From the NCBI RefSeq assembly GCF_900105515.1, contig NZ_FNSY01000001.1, forward strand, positions 6,188,001 through 6,252,000: a stretch of 64,000 nt of DNA, given 5' to 3'. The notes beneath the pieces are model-generated. The model worked only from the letters and a program-made list of their open reading frames with translations, ran no database searches and had not been told where the DNA came from. Made by a program: the position numbers and the translations under genes. Shown here in pieces: positions 8,800 to 17,805 of the stretch (position 1 is the first letter of the stretch; each line of letters begins with the position of its first letter). Source of the DNA: Streptomyces sp. 2131.1 (lineage in GTDB: Bacteria; Actinomycetota; Actinomycetes; Streptomycetales; Streptomycetaceae).

Positions 8800-9450
8800 T
8801 CAAGCCGGAGCGACGAACCCGGACTCGTAGGCGGCGATCACCGCCTGGGTGCGGTCACGAGCGCCCAACTTCGCGAGCACCGCGCTGACATGGGTCTTCA
8901 CCGTCTCCACCCCCACCACGAGCTTGTCGGCGATCTCCGCATTGGTCAGGCCCCGGGCCATCAGCCGGAGCACCGTCGCCTCACGCTCGGTGAGCGCGGC
9001 CCGTTTCAGCGCCTCGCGCGCCTTGTTCGTACCGTACTCGGCGGCGAGCTGCCGGACCGCCGCAGGGAACAGCAGGGACTCACCCTCCGCCACCAGCCGT
9101 ACCGCATGGACGATCTCGGCCGGCCGGGCTCGCTTGAGCAGAAAACCGTCCGCCCCCGCGCGGAGCGCCTCGTACACGTACTCGTCGTTCTCGAAAGTCG
9201 TCACCACCAGGATCTTCGGAGGTTCGGGCACGGTACGCAGCACTACCCGGGTGGCCTCTATGCCGTCCATGAGCGGCATGCGGACATCCATCGCCACCAC
9301 ATCGGGGCGCAGCTGCCGCACCAGGGGGATGACCGCTGCGCCGTCCCCCGCCTCACCCACCACCTCGATATCGGGCTGGGCCTCCAGGACCGCCCGCAGT
9401 CCCGCGCGGACCAGGGGCTCGTCGTCGACCAGAAGAACGGTTACCGGCAT
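8800..9450 (-). CDS. NarL/LuxR-family response regulator
   Basis: The 216-residue protein carries a receiver domain (acidic pair DDE, phosphoacceptor in AMDVRMPLMDG, conserved Thr in VVTTFENDEYVYEAL and Lys in LLKRARPAE) and a C-terminal LuxR helix-turn-helix (LTEREATVLRLMARGLTNAEIA...VETVKTHVSAVLAKLG). It follows the sensor kinase gene by four bases, so the two are co-transcribed. The divergent ABC exporter upstream of the kinase is the probable regulatory target. Confidence 0.95.
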   Translation of the reverse strand: MPVTVLLVDDEPLVRAGLRAVLEAQPDIEVVGEAGDGAAVIPLVRQLRPDVVAMDVRMPLMDGIEATRVVLRTVPEPPKILVVTTFENDEYVYEALRAGADGFLLKRARPAEIVHAVRLVAEGESLLFPAAVRQLAAEYGTNKAREALKRAALTEREATVLRLMARGLTNAEIADKLVVGVETVKTHVSAVLAKLGARDRTQAVIAAYESGFVAPA

Positions 9451-9454
9451 CGCG

Positions 9455-10627
9455 TCAGCCTATTCCGTGCAGCGGGAGGCTCGCGTGCACCGTCCACTCC
9501 CCGTCCGAGGGCCCTGTCCTGGCCCTTCCGCCCAGGAGAGCCGCGCGTTCCCGAATGCCCCGCAGTCCGCTTCCGCTGCCCGGCGCTCCGGGGGAACCCA
9601 TGAGCGGATTGCTCACCTCCAACTCCAGCCGGCTGTCCGCGACCCGGATGCGGACGCGGACCGGGACCGCTCCCGAGTGCCGCAGGACGTTGGTGAGGGA
9701 CTCCTGAAGGATGCGATAGCCCTCCCGGGACACCGGCCCCGGCACCAGCTCCAGCGGCCCGGTCACCTCGGCGTCGACCTCGGCACCGGACCCCCTAGCG
9801 GAATCGAGCAGCCGGTCGGCCTCGGTCAGTGACGGCCGCTTACCGGGCGGCGCGTCCGTCTCGCGCAGTACCCGCAGCACCCTTTCCAGATCGTCCAGGG
9901 CATCCCGACCCGTCTCCTCGATCACCGCCAAGGCCCTGCCGGTGAAGTCCGGGTCCTGGGCCGCCCTCGCCGCACCCGCCTGCACCACGGCCACGGTCAG
10001 CGCGTGCCCGATCGAGTCGTGCAGTTCGCGGGCGATCCGATTGCGTTCGAGGAGCTGCTCGGTGCGCTCCTCCAGTGCGGTCAGGCGCTGCACCGGTGTC
10101 GGACCGAGCAGCCACCGGGCTGCCGCGGTGATGATCTCGCCGCAGCTCACCACCACGGCGAACAGCATCACGACGGGTACGGGCGCCAGCACCGCGGCCC
10201 ACCAGTGCGTCCCCAGCCCGACGGCGGACCCGGGCCCGGACGGTGCCGTGCCGAAGGAGGACCGGACGAGGTCGACGGTCGTCGTCGACAGCGTCACCGT
10301 GGCAAGGCCGGCCAGGCCCGCACCGAGCAGTCGTATCTCCAGCCAGAGAGCGGTCCTCCATCGCTCCGACCACGAGGTCGACGGAGCCACGGAGATGGAG
10401 GCGTCCGAAGCACCGCGTTCCGCGGGAGTGAGCAGCAACTGCGCCTGGATGCCCTCCGCGAGGCGCATTCCCGGTATCAGGCCGACCATCGCCGCGAGAA
10501 CCATGGGCACCCAGGGCGTCTCCATCGAGATGAACAGCCACACGCTGACGACCGCGGCGGGCATAAGCAGATGCAGCCAGCGGGTGTATGTGACCGAGCG
10601 GGTCAACGGGCGAAGGAAGTGGTGCAT
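9455..10627 (-). CDS. two-component sensor histidine kinase (HisKA_3 type)
   Basis: Starting at the ATG at 10627, the 390-residue protein begins MHHFLRPLTRSVTYTRW; the longer frame extending to 10765 would overlap the divergent ABC gene. Four to five hydrophobic segments precede a HisKA_3 dimerisation domain with phosphoacceptor His in RIARELHDSIGHALTVAV, then a HATPase domain (ILQESLTNVLRHSGA; SGLRGIRERAALLGG). No large extracellular sensor domain is present, so it probably senses within the membrane, as in many antibiotic or cell-envelope stress systems paired with ABC exporters. Confidence 0.93.
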   Translation of the reverse strand: MHHFLRPLTRSVTYTRWLHLLMPAAVVSVWLFISMETPWVPMVLAAMVGLIPGMRLAEGIQAQLLLTPAERGASDASISVAPSTSWSERWRTALWLEIRLLGAGLAGLATVTLSTTTVDLVRSSFGTAPSGPGSAVGLGTHWWAAVLAPVPVVMLFAVVVSCGEIITAAARWLLGPTPVQRLTALEERTEQLLERNRIARELHDSIGHALTVAVVQAGAARAAQDPDFTGRALAVIEETGRDALDDLERVLRVLRETDAPPGKRPSLTEADRLLDSARGSGAEVDAEVTGPLELVPGPVSREGYRILQESLTNVLRHSGAVPVRVRIRVADSRLELEVSNPLMGSPGAPGSGSGLRGIRERAALLGGRARTGPSDGEWTVHASLPLHGIG

Positions 10628-10733
10628 GCCGTCATCGTGCCAGTGGGCGGGGCACGCCAACTCCCCGAGCGAGGGAGGTGATCCACACGCGCGGGGGAGG
10701 ATAGGGGCCGGCCCCGGCGGCGAGGCTGAGGAC

Positions 10734-11657
10734 ATGACCAGCATCGATGTCCACGAGCTCACCAAGGACTACGGCGGCACCCGTGCCGTGGACCATCTCA
10801 CCTTCCAGGTACGGCCGGGCCGTGTGACCGGCTTCCTCGGCCCCAACGGCGCCGGGAAGTCCACCACGATGCGGCTGTTGCTCGGCCTCGACCGTCCCAC
10901 GAGCGGCACCGCGAAGATCGGCGGACAGTCGTACGCGGCACTGCCCGAACCGCTGCGGCACGTCGGGGCCCTGCTCGATCCGCAAGCCGCCCACGCGGCG
11001 CGGACGGCACGCGACCATCTGCTGGCCCTCGCCGTGAGCAACGGCCTCGGTGCTTCCCGGGTCGAAGAGGTGCTGGAGGAGACGGGTCTCGGGCCCGTAG
11101 GCGGGCGAAGGATCAGGACCTTCTCCCTCGGGATGCGCCAGCGCCTCGGTATAGCGGCGGCGCTGCTCGGGGACCCGGCGGTCGTCATGCTGGACGAGCC
11201 GTCGAACGGGCTGGATCCCGAAGGCATCATCTGGATCCGCGAACTGATGCGGAGACTCGCCCGCGAAGGGCGCACGGTGCTGGTCTCCAGCCACCTGATG
11301 AACGAGACGTCCTCGTTCGCTGACCATCTGATCGTTCTCGGGCAGGGGAGGCTCCTTGCGGATCTCCCGATGCGTGTCTTTCTGGAATCCCGCAGCCAGC
11401 CCCGAGCGAGGGTGCGTACGACCGAACCCGCCCGCCTCGGCGAGCTTCTGGCCCGTGAGGGGTACCGTGCCGCGCCGGGTGAGGACGGCCGATGGATGGT
11501 GGAGGACGTCAGAGCAGAGGAGATAGGCGCGATGGCAGCAAGGGAAGGCATTCCGATCGTGGAGCTGATGGACGAGCACACCACCCTGGAGCAGGCATAC
11601 CTCGACCTCACCGCCGAAGCGACGGAGTTCGCGTCCGCCGGCCGACAGGAGGTCTGA
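10734..11657 (+). CDS. ABC transporter ATP-binding protein (exporter)
   Basis: The 307-residue protein starts at the ATG at 10734. Walker A is GPNGAGKST, the signature is FSLGMRQRL and Walker B is AVVMLDEPSNGLDPEG, followed by the switch His in VLVSSHLMNE. About 90 C-terminal residues after the NBD are typical of Nod/CcmA-type drug or peptide exporters. It is coupled to the permease gene (stop TGA followed within two bases by ATG) and is divergent from the sensor kinase by 106 bp, implying regulation by that two-component system. Confidence 0.95.
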   Translation: MTSIDVHELTKDYGGTRAVDHLTFQVRPGRVTGFLGPNGAGKSTTMRLLLGLDRPTSGTAKIGGQSYAALPEPLRHVGALLDPQAAHAARTARDHLLALAVSNGLGASRVEEVLEETGLGPVGGRRIRTFSLGMRQRLGIAAALLGDPAVVMLDEPSNGLDPEGIIWIRELMRRLAREGRTVLVSSHLMNETSSFADHLIVLGQGRLLADLPMRVFLESRSQPRARVRTTEPARLGELLAREGYRAAPGEDGRWMVEDVRAEEIGAMAAREGIPIVELMDEHTTLEQAYLDLTAEATEFASAGRQEV

Positions 11658-11659
11658 CC

Positions 11660-12397
11660 ATGCCGGGCACCGCAGTTCTGCACTCGGAATGGATCAAGAT
11701 CAGGTCGGTGCGATCCGTGTTCGGATCGCTGGCGGCCGTCCTTCTCGTGACGATGGCGATCACCGTGCTCACCGCCGCCACTGTCGGTCAGGCGGAGGCG
11801 GACGACGCCGACGCGGAGCTGCTCTTCGGGGCCTTCTACGCGCTGAACTTCGGCCAGATCGCCGCCATAAGCTTCGGCGCGACAGCGGTTTCGACCGAGT
11901 ACGCCAACGGCGCGCTGCGCATGTCGCTCACCGCGGTCCCGGACCGCACTCGCTTCTTCGCGGCGAAGGTGTCCCTGATCGGCGCCGCAGGGCTGGCAGT
12001 AGGGATTGTCACAAGCTTCGGCGCGTTCCTCGTGGGCCAGCTGTTCATGGGGGAGTACGCGATAGGGCTGGGCGCACCGGGTGCACTGCGCGCGGCGTTC
12101 GGTGGTGGCGTCTACCTGGCGCTGATGGCCCTGTTCGCAGCAGGTCTGACGTTCCTGTTGCGAAGCGCGGTCGCTGTCCTCAGCGTGCTCATACCGTTCA
12201 TCCTCATCGTCTCGTTCGTGGTCGGAGATGTCGCAGGCAGCGCGGCGGACTACCTGCCGGACCGAGCGGGGCAGTTGATCCTGCACCAGCACGCCGAGGG
12301 CAGCCTCGGCCCCTGGTCGGGGCTGGCAGTCACCGCGGCCTGGGCCGCTGCGGCGCTGCTCGCCGGCTGGTGGGCGCTGAAGCGCCGGGACGCCTAG
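11660..12397 (+). CDS. ABC-2 type permease
   Basis: The 245-residue membrane protein starts at ATG 11660, preceded by AGGAGG inside the end of the ATPase gene. Six hydrophobic segments can be counted, with the family motif of ABC-2/DUF3533-like exporters in TEYANGALRMSLTAVPDRTRFFAAK between segments 2 and 3 (shown here as the cytoplasmic coupling loop). It ends in LKRRDA. With the ATPase it forms a half-size exporter pair; each probably dimerises. Substrate is unknown; the adjacent two-component system suggests an envelope-active compound. Confidence 0.92.
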   Translation: MPGTAVLHSEWIKIRSVRSVFGSLAAVLLVTMAITVLTAATVGQAEADDADAELLFGAFYALNFGQIAAISFGATAVSTEYANGALRMSLTAVPDRTRFFAAKVSLIGAAGLAVGIVTSFGAFLVGQLFMGEYAIGLGAPGALRAAFGGGVYLALMALFAAGLTFLLRSAVAVLSVLIPFILIVSFVVGDVAGSAADYLPDRAGQLILHQHAEGSLGPWSGLAVTAAWAAAALLAGWWALKRRDA

Positions 12398-12608
12398 GGC
12401 CCGACTTCGAACTCCCCTCGTCGCCCGTAGGGCGGCCTCCGAGTCGGCATAGCCTCAGACGACTGCCAACCTGCGCGGACGGCTTTGGGTAAAGCACGGA
12501 TGCCCCGACGCCGCAGGCGGGTGCGGATGGCGCGTGAGGAATACGAGACGTTTTCCGTCCACCGAGTAACCAGCCAGGGGGCGAGGTGTCAGGACTGCCC
12601 ATCCAAGC

Positions 12609-13127
12609 CGGAAGTTCGGCTGCAGTGACAATGCTGCGGGCGCCCAGGTCCGCCCGCCGGGCCGGCGCTGTCTGGTCAACGACGACGGAGCAGCCGACCC
12701 ACTGCCCGCCGCATTCCTCGACCATCGACCGCACAGCCGATGCCTGGCTACCCGTTTCGATCCAGTGCTCGGCCAGCAGCAACCGGTCCGTCCGCAGGGC
12801 CTACCGTCATCCGCCGCAGACGCAACTCCTGGCGAGCACCCGTTAGTCGGGGTCACTGCACCTGGTGGCCTTTTTCCCGGGGCAGATCCCCTCGCCCTTG
12901 CGTACCGCGACGAAGCCGACGCCGAGCTCGACGGCAGATGCCGCGCCCAGCAGGAACCCCAGCGACTCAACGCCGCAGACGGCCGTGACGCCGTCCTCCC
13001 GGAACGGCTCAGCCAGTCCACGGACCACTGCGGCAAGAGCCTCGGGGGCGCGAAAGACCTGCCAGACATCAGCGTGACCACCCATCCATCGGAAGCGGTC
13101 AAGGATCAGGCCGCGTGCGTGAGACAT
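12609..13127 (-). pseudogene. phosphoribosyltransferase-like pseudogene
   Basis: From an ATG at 13127 the frame reads MSHARGLILDRFRWMGGHAD and continues as a type I phosphoribosyltransferase until TAA at 12843-12845. The same frame resumes near 12784 with LLLAEHWIETGSQASAV, equivalent to the PRPP-binding loop, and runs to about 12609 (ending SIVTAAELP). Between them the sequence makes sense only in another frame (QELRLRRMTVGPAD). This is explained by one lost base near 12840 and a 4-bp duplication (GTCCGTCC at 12786-12793), which together restore frame; a TAA has also replaced a probable Tyr codon. The usual acidic pair before WIETGSQA reads Glu-His. The gene is dead or a fragment. Confidence 0.75.
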
Positions 13128-13304
13128 CGCGATCGCGAGTCCGCGGACGAACTGGCAGCTCAGGCAACCGGATTCCCCGCTCGCAGAATCCCGATCCGGA
13201 TGACAGGCTCCCACCGGGTTTGTTCGCAGGTACGAGATGGATGAAACCGTCTCAAAGTACGGAGCGCGGCTCCGATTGTCAGTGGCGGGAGGTTTACTGA
13301 CGGC

Positions 13305-13739
13305 ATGACCACCGCACATCACCTCCGCCTCATCGACGGGATGCGCACCCGAGATTTTCCCGCGGAACGTGTCCGGTCGGGTTCGGGAGTCAGCGGTCCC
13401 GGCTACCACATCGTGTATCTGCACCCGGACGACGTCTGGGAGGACGACGAGGCGGGCCGGCTTGAGAGGCGCGCTCAGTGCGTCGCGGACCACGAGGCGT
13501 TGGTCACGCTGCTCACCAGCCGCTGGGGCGAGCCGGAGCCGGTCAGTCTGTTCAGTGCCCGGGAGCGGATGGTGTCCGGGGAGGAGATACCCGCGCCATG
13601 GGCGGACACCGTCGCGGGGTGCGAGTATCTCCAGCTCTGGCACATCGAGGAGCGCTGGATGGCGTTGGTCCTCTGCCTGGAGGAGGGCGGCTCCGGCTGC
13701 GAGCTGAGTGTGGTGGTGACGGAGATGGACCCGCCCTGA
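13305..13739 (+). CDS. hypothetical protein
   Basis: A 144-residue acidic soluble protein starting at ATG 13305. It is rich in Asp, Glu and Trp (HPDDVWEDDEAG; LQLWHIEERWMALVLCLEEGG) and has no signal peptide or membrane segment. Codon bias (GC-rich third positions) supports coding. I do not recognise a family; such small acidic proteins in Streptomyces sometimes act as immunity or partner proteins, but nothing here shows that. It converges on mug, whose stop lies 14 bp downstream. Confidence 0.75.
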   Translation: MTTAHHLRLIDGMRTRDFPAERVRSGSGVSGPGYHIVYLHPDDVWEDDEAGRLERRAQCVADHEALVTLLTSRWGEPEPVSLFSARERMVSGEEIPAPWADTVAGCEYLQLWHIEERWMALVLCLEEGGSGCELSVVVTEMDPP

Positions 13740-13752
13740 CCGGGACCGGGTG

Positions 13753-14298
13753 CTACGGGGTGCCGGCCTCCACGGCGGCGCGCAGCCGGGCGTACTCTTC
13801 GGCCATGGTCTGAGTGGTCCAGTGCGCGTTGAGGCCGCTGGGATTGGGCAGGGCCCATACGCGGGTTCCGCCGACCGTCCGCTCCTGGGGGCCGATCGCG
13901 GCCTTGCGGTCGCCGAAGGCCGTACGGTAGGCGGTGATGCCCACGACGGCCAGCCATTGCGGGCGCAGGCGCTCGACCTTGTCGTTGAGGATCCGCCCCC
14001 CGGCCCGGAATTCCTCGGCGGACAGCTCGTCGGCCCGGGCGGTGGCCCTGGCGACGACGTTGGTGATGCCGAGGCCGTGGTCGAGCAGCTCGGCCTGTTC
14101 GGCGGGGAGCAGCCGGCGAGGGGTGAAGCCCGACAGGTGGAGGACGGGCCAGAAGCGGTTGCCGGGAAAGGCGAAGTGGTGGCCCGTGGCGCCCGTCGTC
14201 AGGCTCGGATTGATCCCGCAGAACAGGACGCGCAGGCCACCCGCGGCCACGTCGGGAACAACGCGGTCACGGGCGGCCTGGAGCTCTTCGGGCGTCAT
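13753..14298 (-). CDS. mug: G:T/U mismatch-specific DNA glycosylase
   Basis: The 181-residue protein matches the Mug/TDG family of uracil-DNA glycosylases in length and motifs: GINPSLTTGATGHHFAFPGNRFW holds the catalytic Asn of the GINPG-type block, and NPSGLNAHW is the C-terminal DNA-intercalating motif. It removes uracil or thymine mispaired with guanine and ethenocytosine, starting base-excision repair. It lies 31 bp downstream of purB on the same strand and may share its transcript. Complete and unremarkable. Confidence 0.93.
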   Translation of the reverse strand: MTPEELQAARDRVVPDVAAGGLRVLFCGINPSLTTGATGHHFAFPGNRFWPVLHLSGFTPRRLLPAEQAELLDHGLGITNVVARATARADELSAEEFRAGGRILNDKVERLRPQWLAVVGITAYRTAFGDRKAAIGPQERTVGGTRVWALPNPSGLNAHWTTQTMAEEYARLRAAVEAGTP

Positions 14299-14329
14299 CT
14301 GCCGGATGCGGATGCGGATGCGGTGGCCG

Positions 14330-15772
14330 TCAGAGGATGGAGCCCGGGGTGTACCTGGCGGCCTCGGGGTGCTGCTTGGTGATCTCCTCGATCCGCGCGA
14401 CGAGCGCGGTGACCTGGTCGCCCGCGGCTCCGGTGAAGGAGAGCTTGTCGGCCATCAGCTCGTCCAGCTGGGCGCGGTCCAGTGGGATGCGCTCGTCGGC
14501 CGCGAGCTTGTCCAGCAGCTCATTGCGCTCCGTGCCCTGCTCGCGCATGGCCAGGGCGGAGGCGACGGCGTTCTCCTTGATGGCCTCGTGAGCGACCTCG
14601 CGGCCGACGCCGGCGCGTACCGCGCCCATCAGGACCTTGGTCGTCGCGAGGAAGGGGAGGTAGCGGTCCAGCTCGCGGGCCACGACGGCGGGGAAGGCGC
14701 CGAACTCGTCGAGCACGGTCAGGAACGTCTCGACCAGCCCGTCGAACGCGAAGAACGCGTCCGGCAGAGCCACCCGGCGGACCACCGAGCACGAGACGTC
14801 ACCCTCGTTCCACTGGTCGCCGGCCAGCTCACCGGTCATCGACGCGTAGCCGCGCAGGATGACCATGAGGCCGTTGACGCGCTCGCAGGAGCGGGTGTTC
14901 ATCTTGTGCGGCATCGCGGACGAGCCGACCTGGCCCGGCTTGAAGCCCTCGGTCACCAGCTCGTGGCCCGCCATCAGCCGGATGGTCTTCGCCACGGAGG
15001 AGGGCGCCGCGGCCAGCTGGACCAGCGCGGTCACCACGTCGTAGTCCAGCGACCGGGGGTAGACCTGACCGACCGAGGTGAAGGCGTGCGCGAAGCCCAG
15101 GTGGCCCGCGATGCGCTCTTCGAGCTCGGCCAGCTTCCCGGCGTCGCCGCCCAGCAGGTCCAGCATGTCCTGCGCCGTGCCGACCGGGCCCTTGATGCCG
15201 CGCAGCGGGTAGCGGCCGAGGAGGTCCTCCAGCCGGCCGTATGCCACCAGCAGCTCGTCGGCCGCGGTCGCGAAGCGCTTGCCGAGGGTGGTGGCCTGCG
15301 CGGCGACGTTGTGCGAGCGGCCGGCGACGACCAGCTCGCGGTACTCGGCGGCGAGCTTGCCGAGGCGGGCCAGGACGGCCACGGTGCGGTCGCGCATCAG
15401 CTCCAGGGAGAGCCGGGTCTGCAGCTGTTCGACGTTCTCGGTGAGGTCGCGGGAGGTCATGCCCTTGTGGACGTGCTCATGGCCGGCGAGGGCGTTGAAC
15501 TCCTCGATCCGGGCCTTCACGTCGTGCCGGGTGACCTTCTCGCGCTCGGCGATCGAGGCCAGGTCGACCTGGTCGAGGACGCGCTCGTAATCGGCGAGGG
15601 CGGCGTCGGGCACCTCGATCCCGAGGTCCTTCTGGGCGCGCAGCACCGCCAGCCACAGCCGGCGTTCCAGCTTCACCTTCTGCTCGGGGGACCAGAGGAC
15701 GGCCAGCTCCGTGGAGGCGTAGCGGCCGGCCAGGACATTGGGGATGCGAGGCTTCGCAGACACAGCAGTCAC
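14330..15772 (-). CDS. purB: adenylosuccinate lyase
   Basis: The 480-residue protein (GTG start at 15772) belongs to the fumarase/aspartase superfamily, with signature GSSAMPHKMNTRSCERV around residue 290 and further conserved blocks TSRDLTENVEQLQ and GPVGTAQDML. PurB cleaves SAICAR and adenylosuccinate in purine synthesis, yielding AICAR and AMP with fumarate. Length is usual for the longer actinobacterial form. The downstream mug gene is close enough to be co-transcribed. Confidence 0.97.
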   Translation of the reverse strand: MTAVSAKPRIPNVLAGRYASTELAVLWSPEQKVKLERRLWLAVLRAQKDLGIEVPDAALADYERVLDQVDLASIAEREKVTRHDVKARIEEFNALAGHEHVHKGMTSRDLTENVEQLQTRLSLELMRDRTVAVLARLGKLAAEYRELVVAGRSHNVAAQATTLGKRFATAADELLVAYGRLEDLLGRYPLRGIKGPVGTAQDMLDLLGGDAGKLAELEERIAGHLGFAHAFTSVGQVYPRSLDYDVVTALVQLAAAPSSVAKTIRLMAGHELVTEGFKPGQVGSSAMPHKMNTRSCERVNGLMVILRGYASMTGELAGDQWNEGDVSCSVVRRVALPDAFFAFDGLVETFLTVLDEFGAFPAVVARELDRYLPFLATTKVLMGAVRAGVGREVAHEAIKENAVASALAMREQGTERNELLDKLAADERIPLDRAQLDELMADKLSFTGAAGDQVTALVARIEEITKQHPEAARYTPGSIL

Positions 15773-15856
15773 GTGTCCTGATTCTACTGGCGGTTTCTGC
15801 AGCTCAGCGCCGCGGTCCGGTTTGTGGGTTGCTACGAACCGGCGCGGAACCGCCCC

Positions 15857-16702
15857 TCAGCGGTCGCCGCTCTCCAACCGCCGCCACGAAGCCACCGGTG
15901 CCGCCACGCCGTCGCCCTCCGGGGTGACCCAGAAGGCCCGCCCCAGCTCGGCGTTGAACTGCGCCCCCGCCCGTCCGTCGCCCGAGGAGCGTCCCGTGAG
16001 CCGCCGGCCGATCCAGGGCAGCAGGTGGTGCCGGGCGAAGCGCACGTCCTCCACCCGCCGGGCGGCCCAGCGCGGGGGGACGGAGGCGGGCAGCGGGGCC
16101 TGCCAGTCGCTCTCCGGAGGCAGTCCCAGGGCCTGCCAGACCGCTTCGGCGACCCGGCGGTGCCCCTCGGCGGTCAGGTGCAGCCGGTCGACGTCCCACA
16201 TGCGCTGGTCGCCCAGCGCCGGAGCGCCGTACAGGTCGACGACCACCGCGTCGTGCCGCGCCGCCAGGTCGTCGATCAGGGCGAACAGCTCCTCCATGCG
16301 AGGCCGGAACCGTTCCATCACCGGGCCGTTGCGGCCGGGACTGCGCATCAGCACCAGCTGCTTGCACGACGGCGCCAGGCGCTCCACCGCCTCCTCCAGG
16401 CGTCCGCGGACCACGCCCATGTCGCACTTGGGGCGCAGGGTGTCGTTGAGGCCGCCGACCAGCGTCACCACGTCCGCCCGCATGGCCGCCGCCACGTCCA
16501 CCTGCTCGTCCACGATCTGGCCGATCAGCTTGCCGCGCACCGCGAGATTGGCGTACCGGAAGCCGGGCGTGCGGGCGGCGAGGCGGGAGGCGAGGACGTC
16601 GGCCCAGCCCCGGTACGAGCCGTCGGGCAGCAGGTCCGACATGCCCTCGGTGAACGAGTCGCCGACCGCGACGAGACTGGTGTATGAGGCATTGATTTCC
16701 AT
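15857..16702 (-). CDS. SGNH/GDSL-family hydrolase
   Basis: Starting at the ATG at 16702 (MEINASYTSLVAVGDSFTEG), the 281-residue protein shows the SGNH blocks in order: GDSFTEG with nucleophile Ser, the Gly block in NLAVRGKLIG, the Asn in GGLNDTLRP, and Asp/His in DVDRLHLTAEGH. No secretion signal is visible, so it is probably a cytoplasmic esterase or deacylase. The longer frame upstream is not used, as it would run into the terminator of the CNNM operon. The last about 80 residues beyond the His motif are an extra, basic C-terminal extension of unknown role. Confidence 0.92.
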   Translation of the reverse strand: MEINASYTSLVAVGDSFTEGMSDLLPDGSYRGWADVLASRLAARTPGFRYANLAVRGKLIGQIVDEQVDVAAAMRADVVTLVGGLNDTLRPKCDMGVVRGRLEEAVERLAPSCKQLVLMRSPGRNGPVMERFRPRMEELFALIDDLAARHDAVVVDLYGAPALGDQRMWDVDRLHLTAEGHRRVAEAVWQALGLPPESDWQAPLPASVPPRWAARRVEDVRFARHHLLPWIGRRLTGRSSGDGRAGAQFNAELGRAFWVTPEGDGVAAPVASWRRLESGDR

Positions 16703-16745
16703 GGCGATGCGATCGTATCGCGGCGCCGTGCAAGGCCGGCGGGCA

Positions 16746-16781
16746 ATGGGTGGCTCCGGGACGAGGCCCGGAGCCACCCAT
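16746..16781 (-). terminator. strong hairpin terminator of CNNM/CorC operon
   Basis: A perfect 15-bp stem (16746-16760 with 16767-16781) and a 6-nt loop begins four bases beyond the stop codon of the downstream CNNM gene. Confidence 0.8.
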
Positions 16782-16785
16782 CGGT

Positions 16786-17805
16786 TCACCGGCTCTGGGG
16801 GCGCCCCACCAGTTCCCGGAGCACGTCCTCCATCGTCACCATGCCCGCCAGCCTGCCGTCCTCGTCGAGCACCGCCGCCAGGTGCGTACGGCTGCGCCGC
16901 AGCGCGGTCAGCGCGTCGTCGAGCGGCGTCGCCGCCCGGACCCGGGCGATGGGCCGCATCGAGGACACCGGGAACGGCATGTCGCGCGGGGTCACGTCGA
17001 GGGCGTCCTTCACATGGAGGTACCCGAGGATGCGCTGCTCGGCGTCCATCACCGGGAAGCGCGAGAATCCCGTCTCGTACGACAGCCGCTCCAGCTCCTC
17101 GGGCGTCGCCCCGACCCGGATGTACATCACCCGGTCCACCGGCAGCACCACGTCACGTACCGGCCGCCGCCCCAGCTCGAGGGCGTGGTGCAGCCGCTCG
17201 GCCGCCCGGTCGTCGACCAGACCGGCGTCGCCGGCGTCCTTCACCAGACGGGCCAGCTCGTCGTCCGAGAACGTCGCCGCCACCTCGTCCTTCGTCTCCA
17301 CCCGCAACAGCTTCAGCAGCCCGTTGGCGAAGGCGTTGATCGCGAAGATCACCGGGCGCAGCGCCCGGGCCAGAGTCACCAGCGGAGGGCCGAGCAGCAG
17401 CGCGGACCGCACCGGCTCGGCCAGCGCGATGTTCTTCGGGACCATCTCGCCCAGCAGCATGTGCAGATAGGTCGCCACCGACAGCGCGATCACGAACGAG
17501 ATCGGGTGGACCAGGCCGTGCGGCACGCCGACCGTGTCGAAGACGGGCTCCAGCAGATGCGCGATCGCGGGCTCGGCGACGATACCGAGGACCAGGGTGC
17601 ACAGCGTGATGCCCAGCTGTGCCGCCGCGAGCAGCGCCGAGACGTGTTCGAGCCCCCAGATGACGCTGCGCGCCCGCCGGTTGCCTTCCTCGGCCTGGGG
17701 TTCGATCTGGCTGCGGCGCACCGAGATCAGGGCGAACTCGGCACCGACGAAGAAGGCGTTCACCACCAGCGTCAGCAGACCGATGAAGAGCTGTACGGCG
17801 GTCAT
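16786..17805 (-). CDS. CNNM/DUF21 membrane protein with CBS pair (short form)
   Basis: The 339-residue protein has an N-terminal DUF21 transmembrane domain of four hydrophobic segments (residues about 1-180, including AQLGITLCTLVLG and GEMVPKNIALAEP) and two CBS domains (about 205-335). It lacks the C-terminal CorC_HlyC domain. CNNM/CorC proteins are linked to Mg2+ and Co2+ handling; CBS domains bind ATP-Mg or other adenylates. Its ATG overlaps the stop of the upstream longer paralogue (ATGA), so the two are coupled and may form a heterodimer. A strong terminator follows. Confidence 0.93.
   Translation of the reverse strand: MTAVQLFIGLLTLVVNAFFVGAEFALISVRRSQIEPQAEEGNRRARSVIWGLEHVSALLAAAQLGITLCTLVLGIVAEPAIAHLLEPVFDTVGVPHGLVHPISFVIALSVATYLHMLLGEMVPKNIALAEPVRSALLLGPPLVTLARALRPVIFAINAFANGLLKLLRVETKDEVAATFSDDELARLVKDAGDAGLVDDRAAERLHHALELGRRPVRDVVLPVDRVMYIRVGATPEELERLSYETGFSRFPVMDAEQRILGYLHVKDALDVTPRDMPFPVSSMRPIARVRAATPLDDALTALRRSRTHLAAVLDEDGRLAGMVTMEDVLRELVGRPQSR

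Noticed and set aside
10628..10765. N-terminal extension of the histidine kinase
   Set aside because: It would overlap the divergent ABC ATPase start, and the sequence lacks a plausible membrane or sensor region.
12330..12782. Independent 150-aa gene starting MLLAEHWIETG
   Set aside because: It is in frame with and continues the phosphoribosyltransferase relic upstream, and its far end runs into the ABC permease gene antisense.
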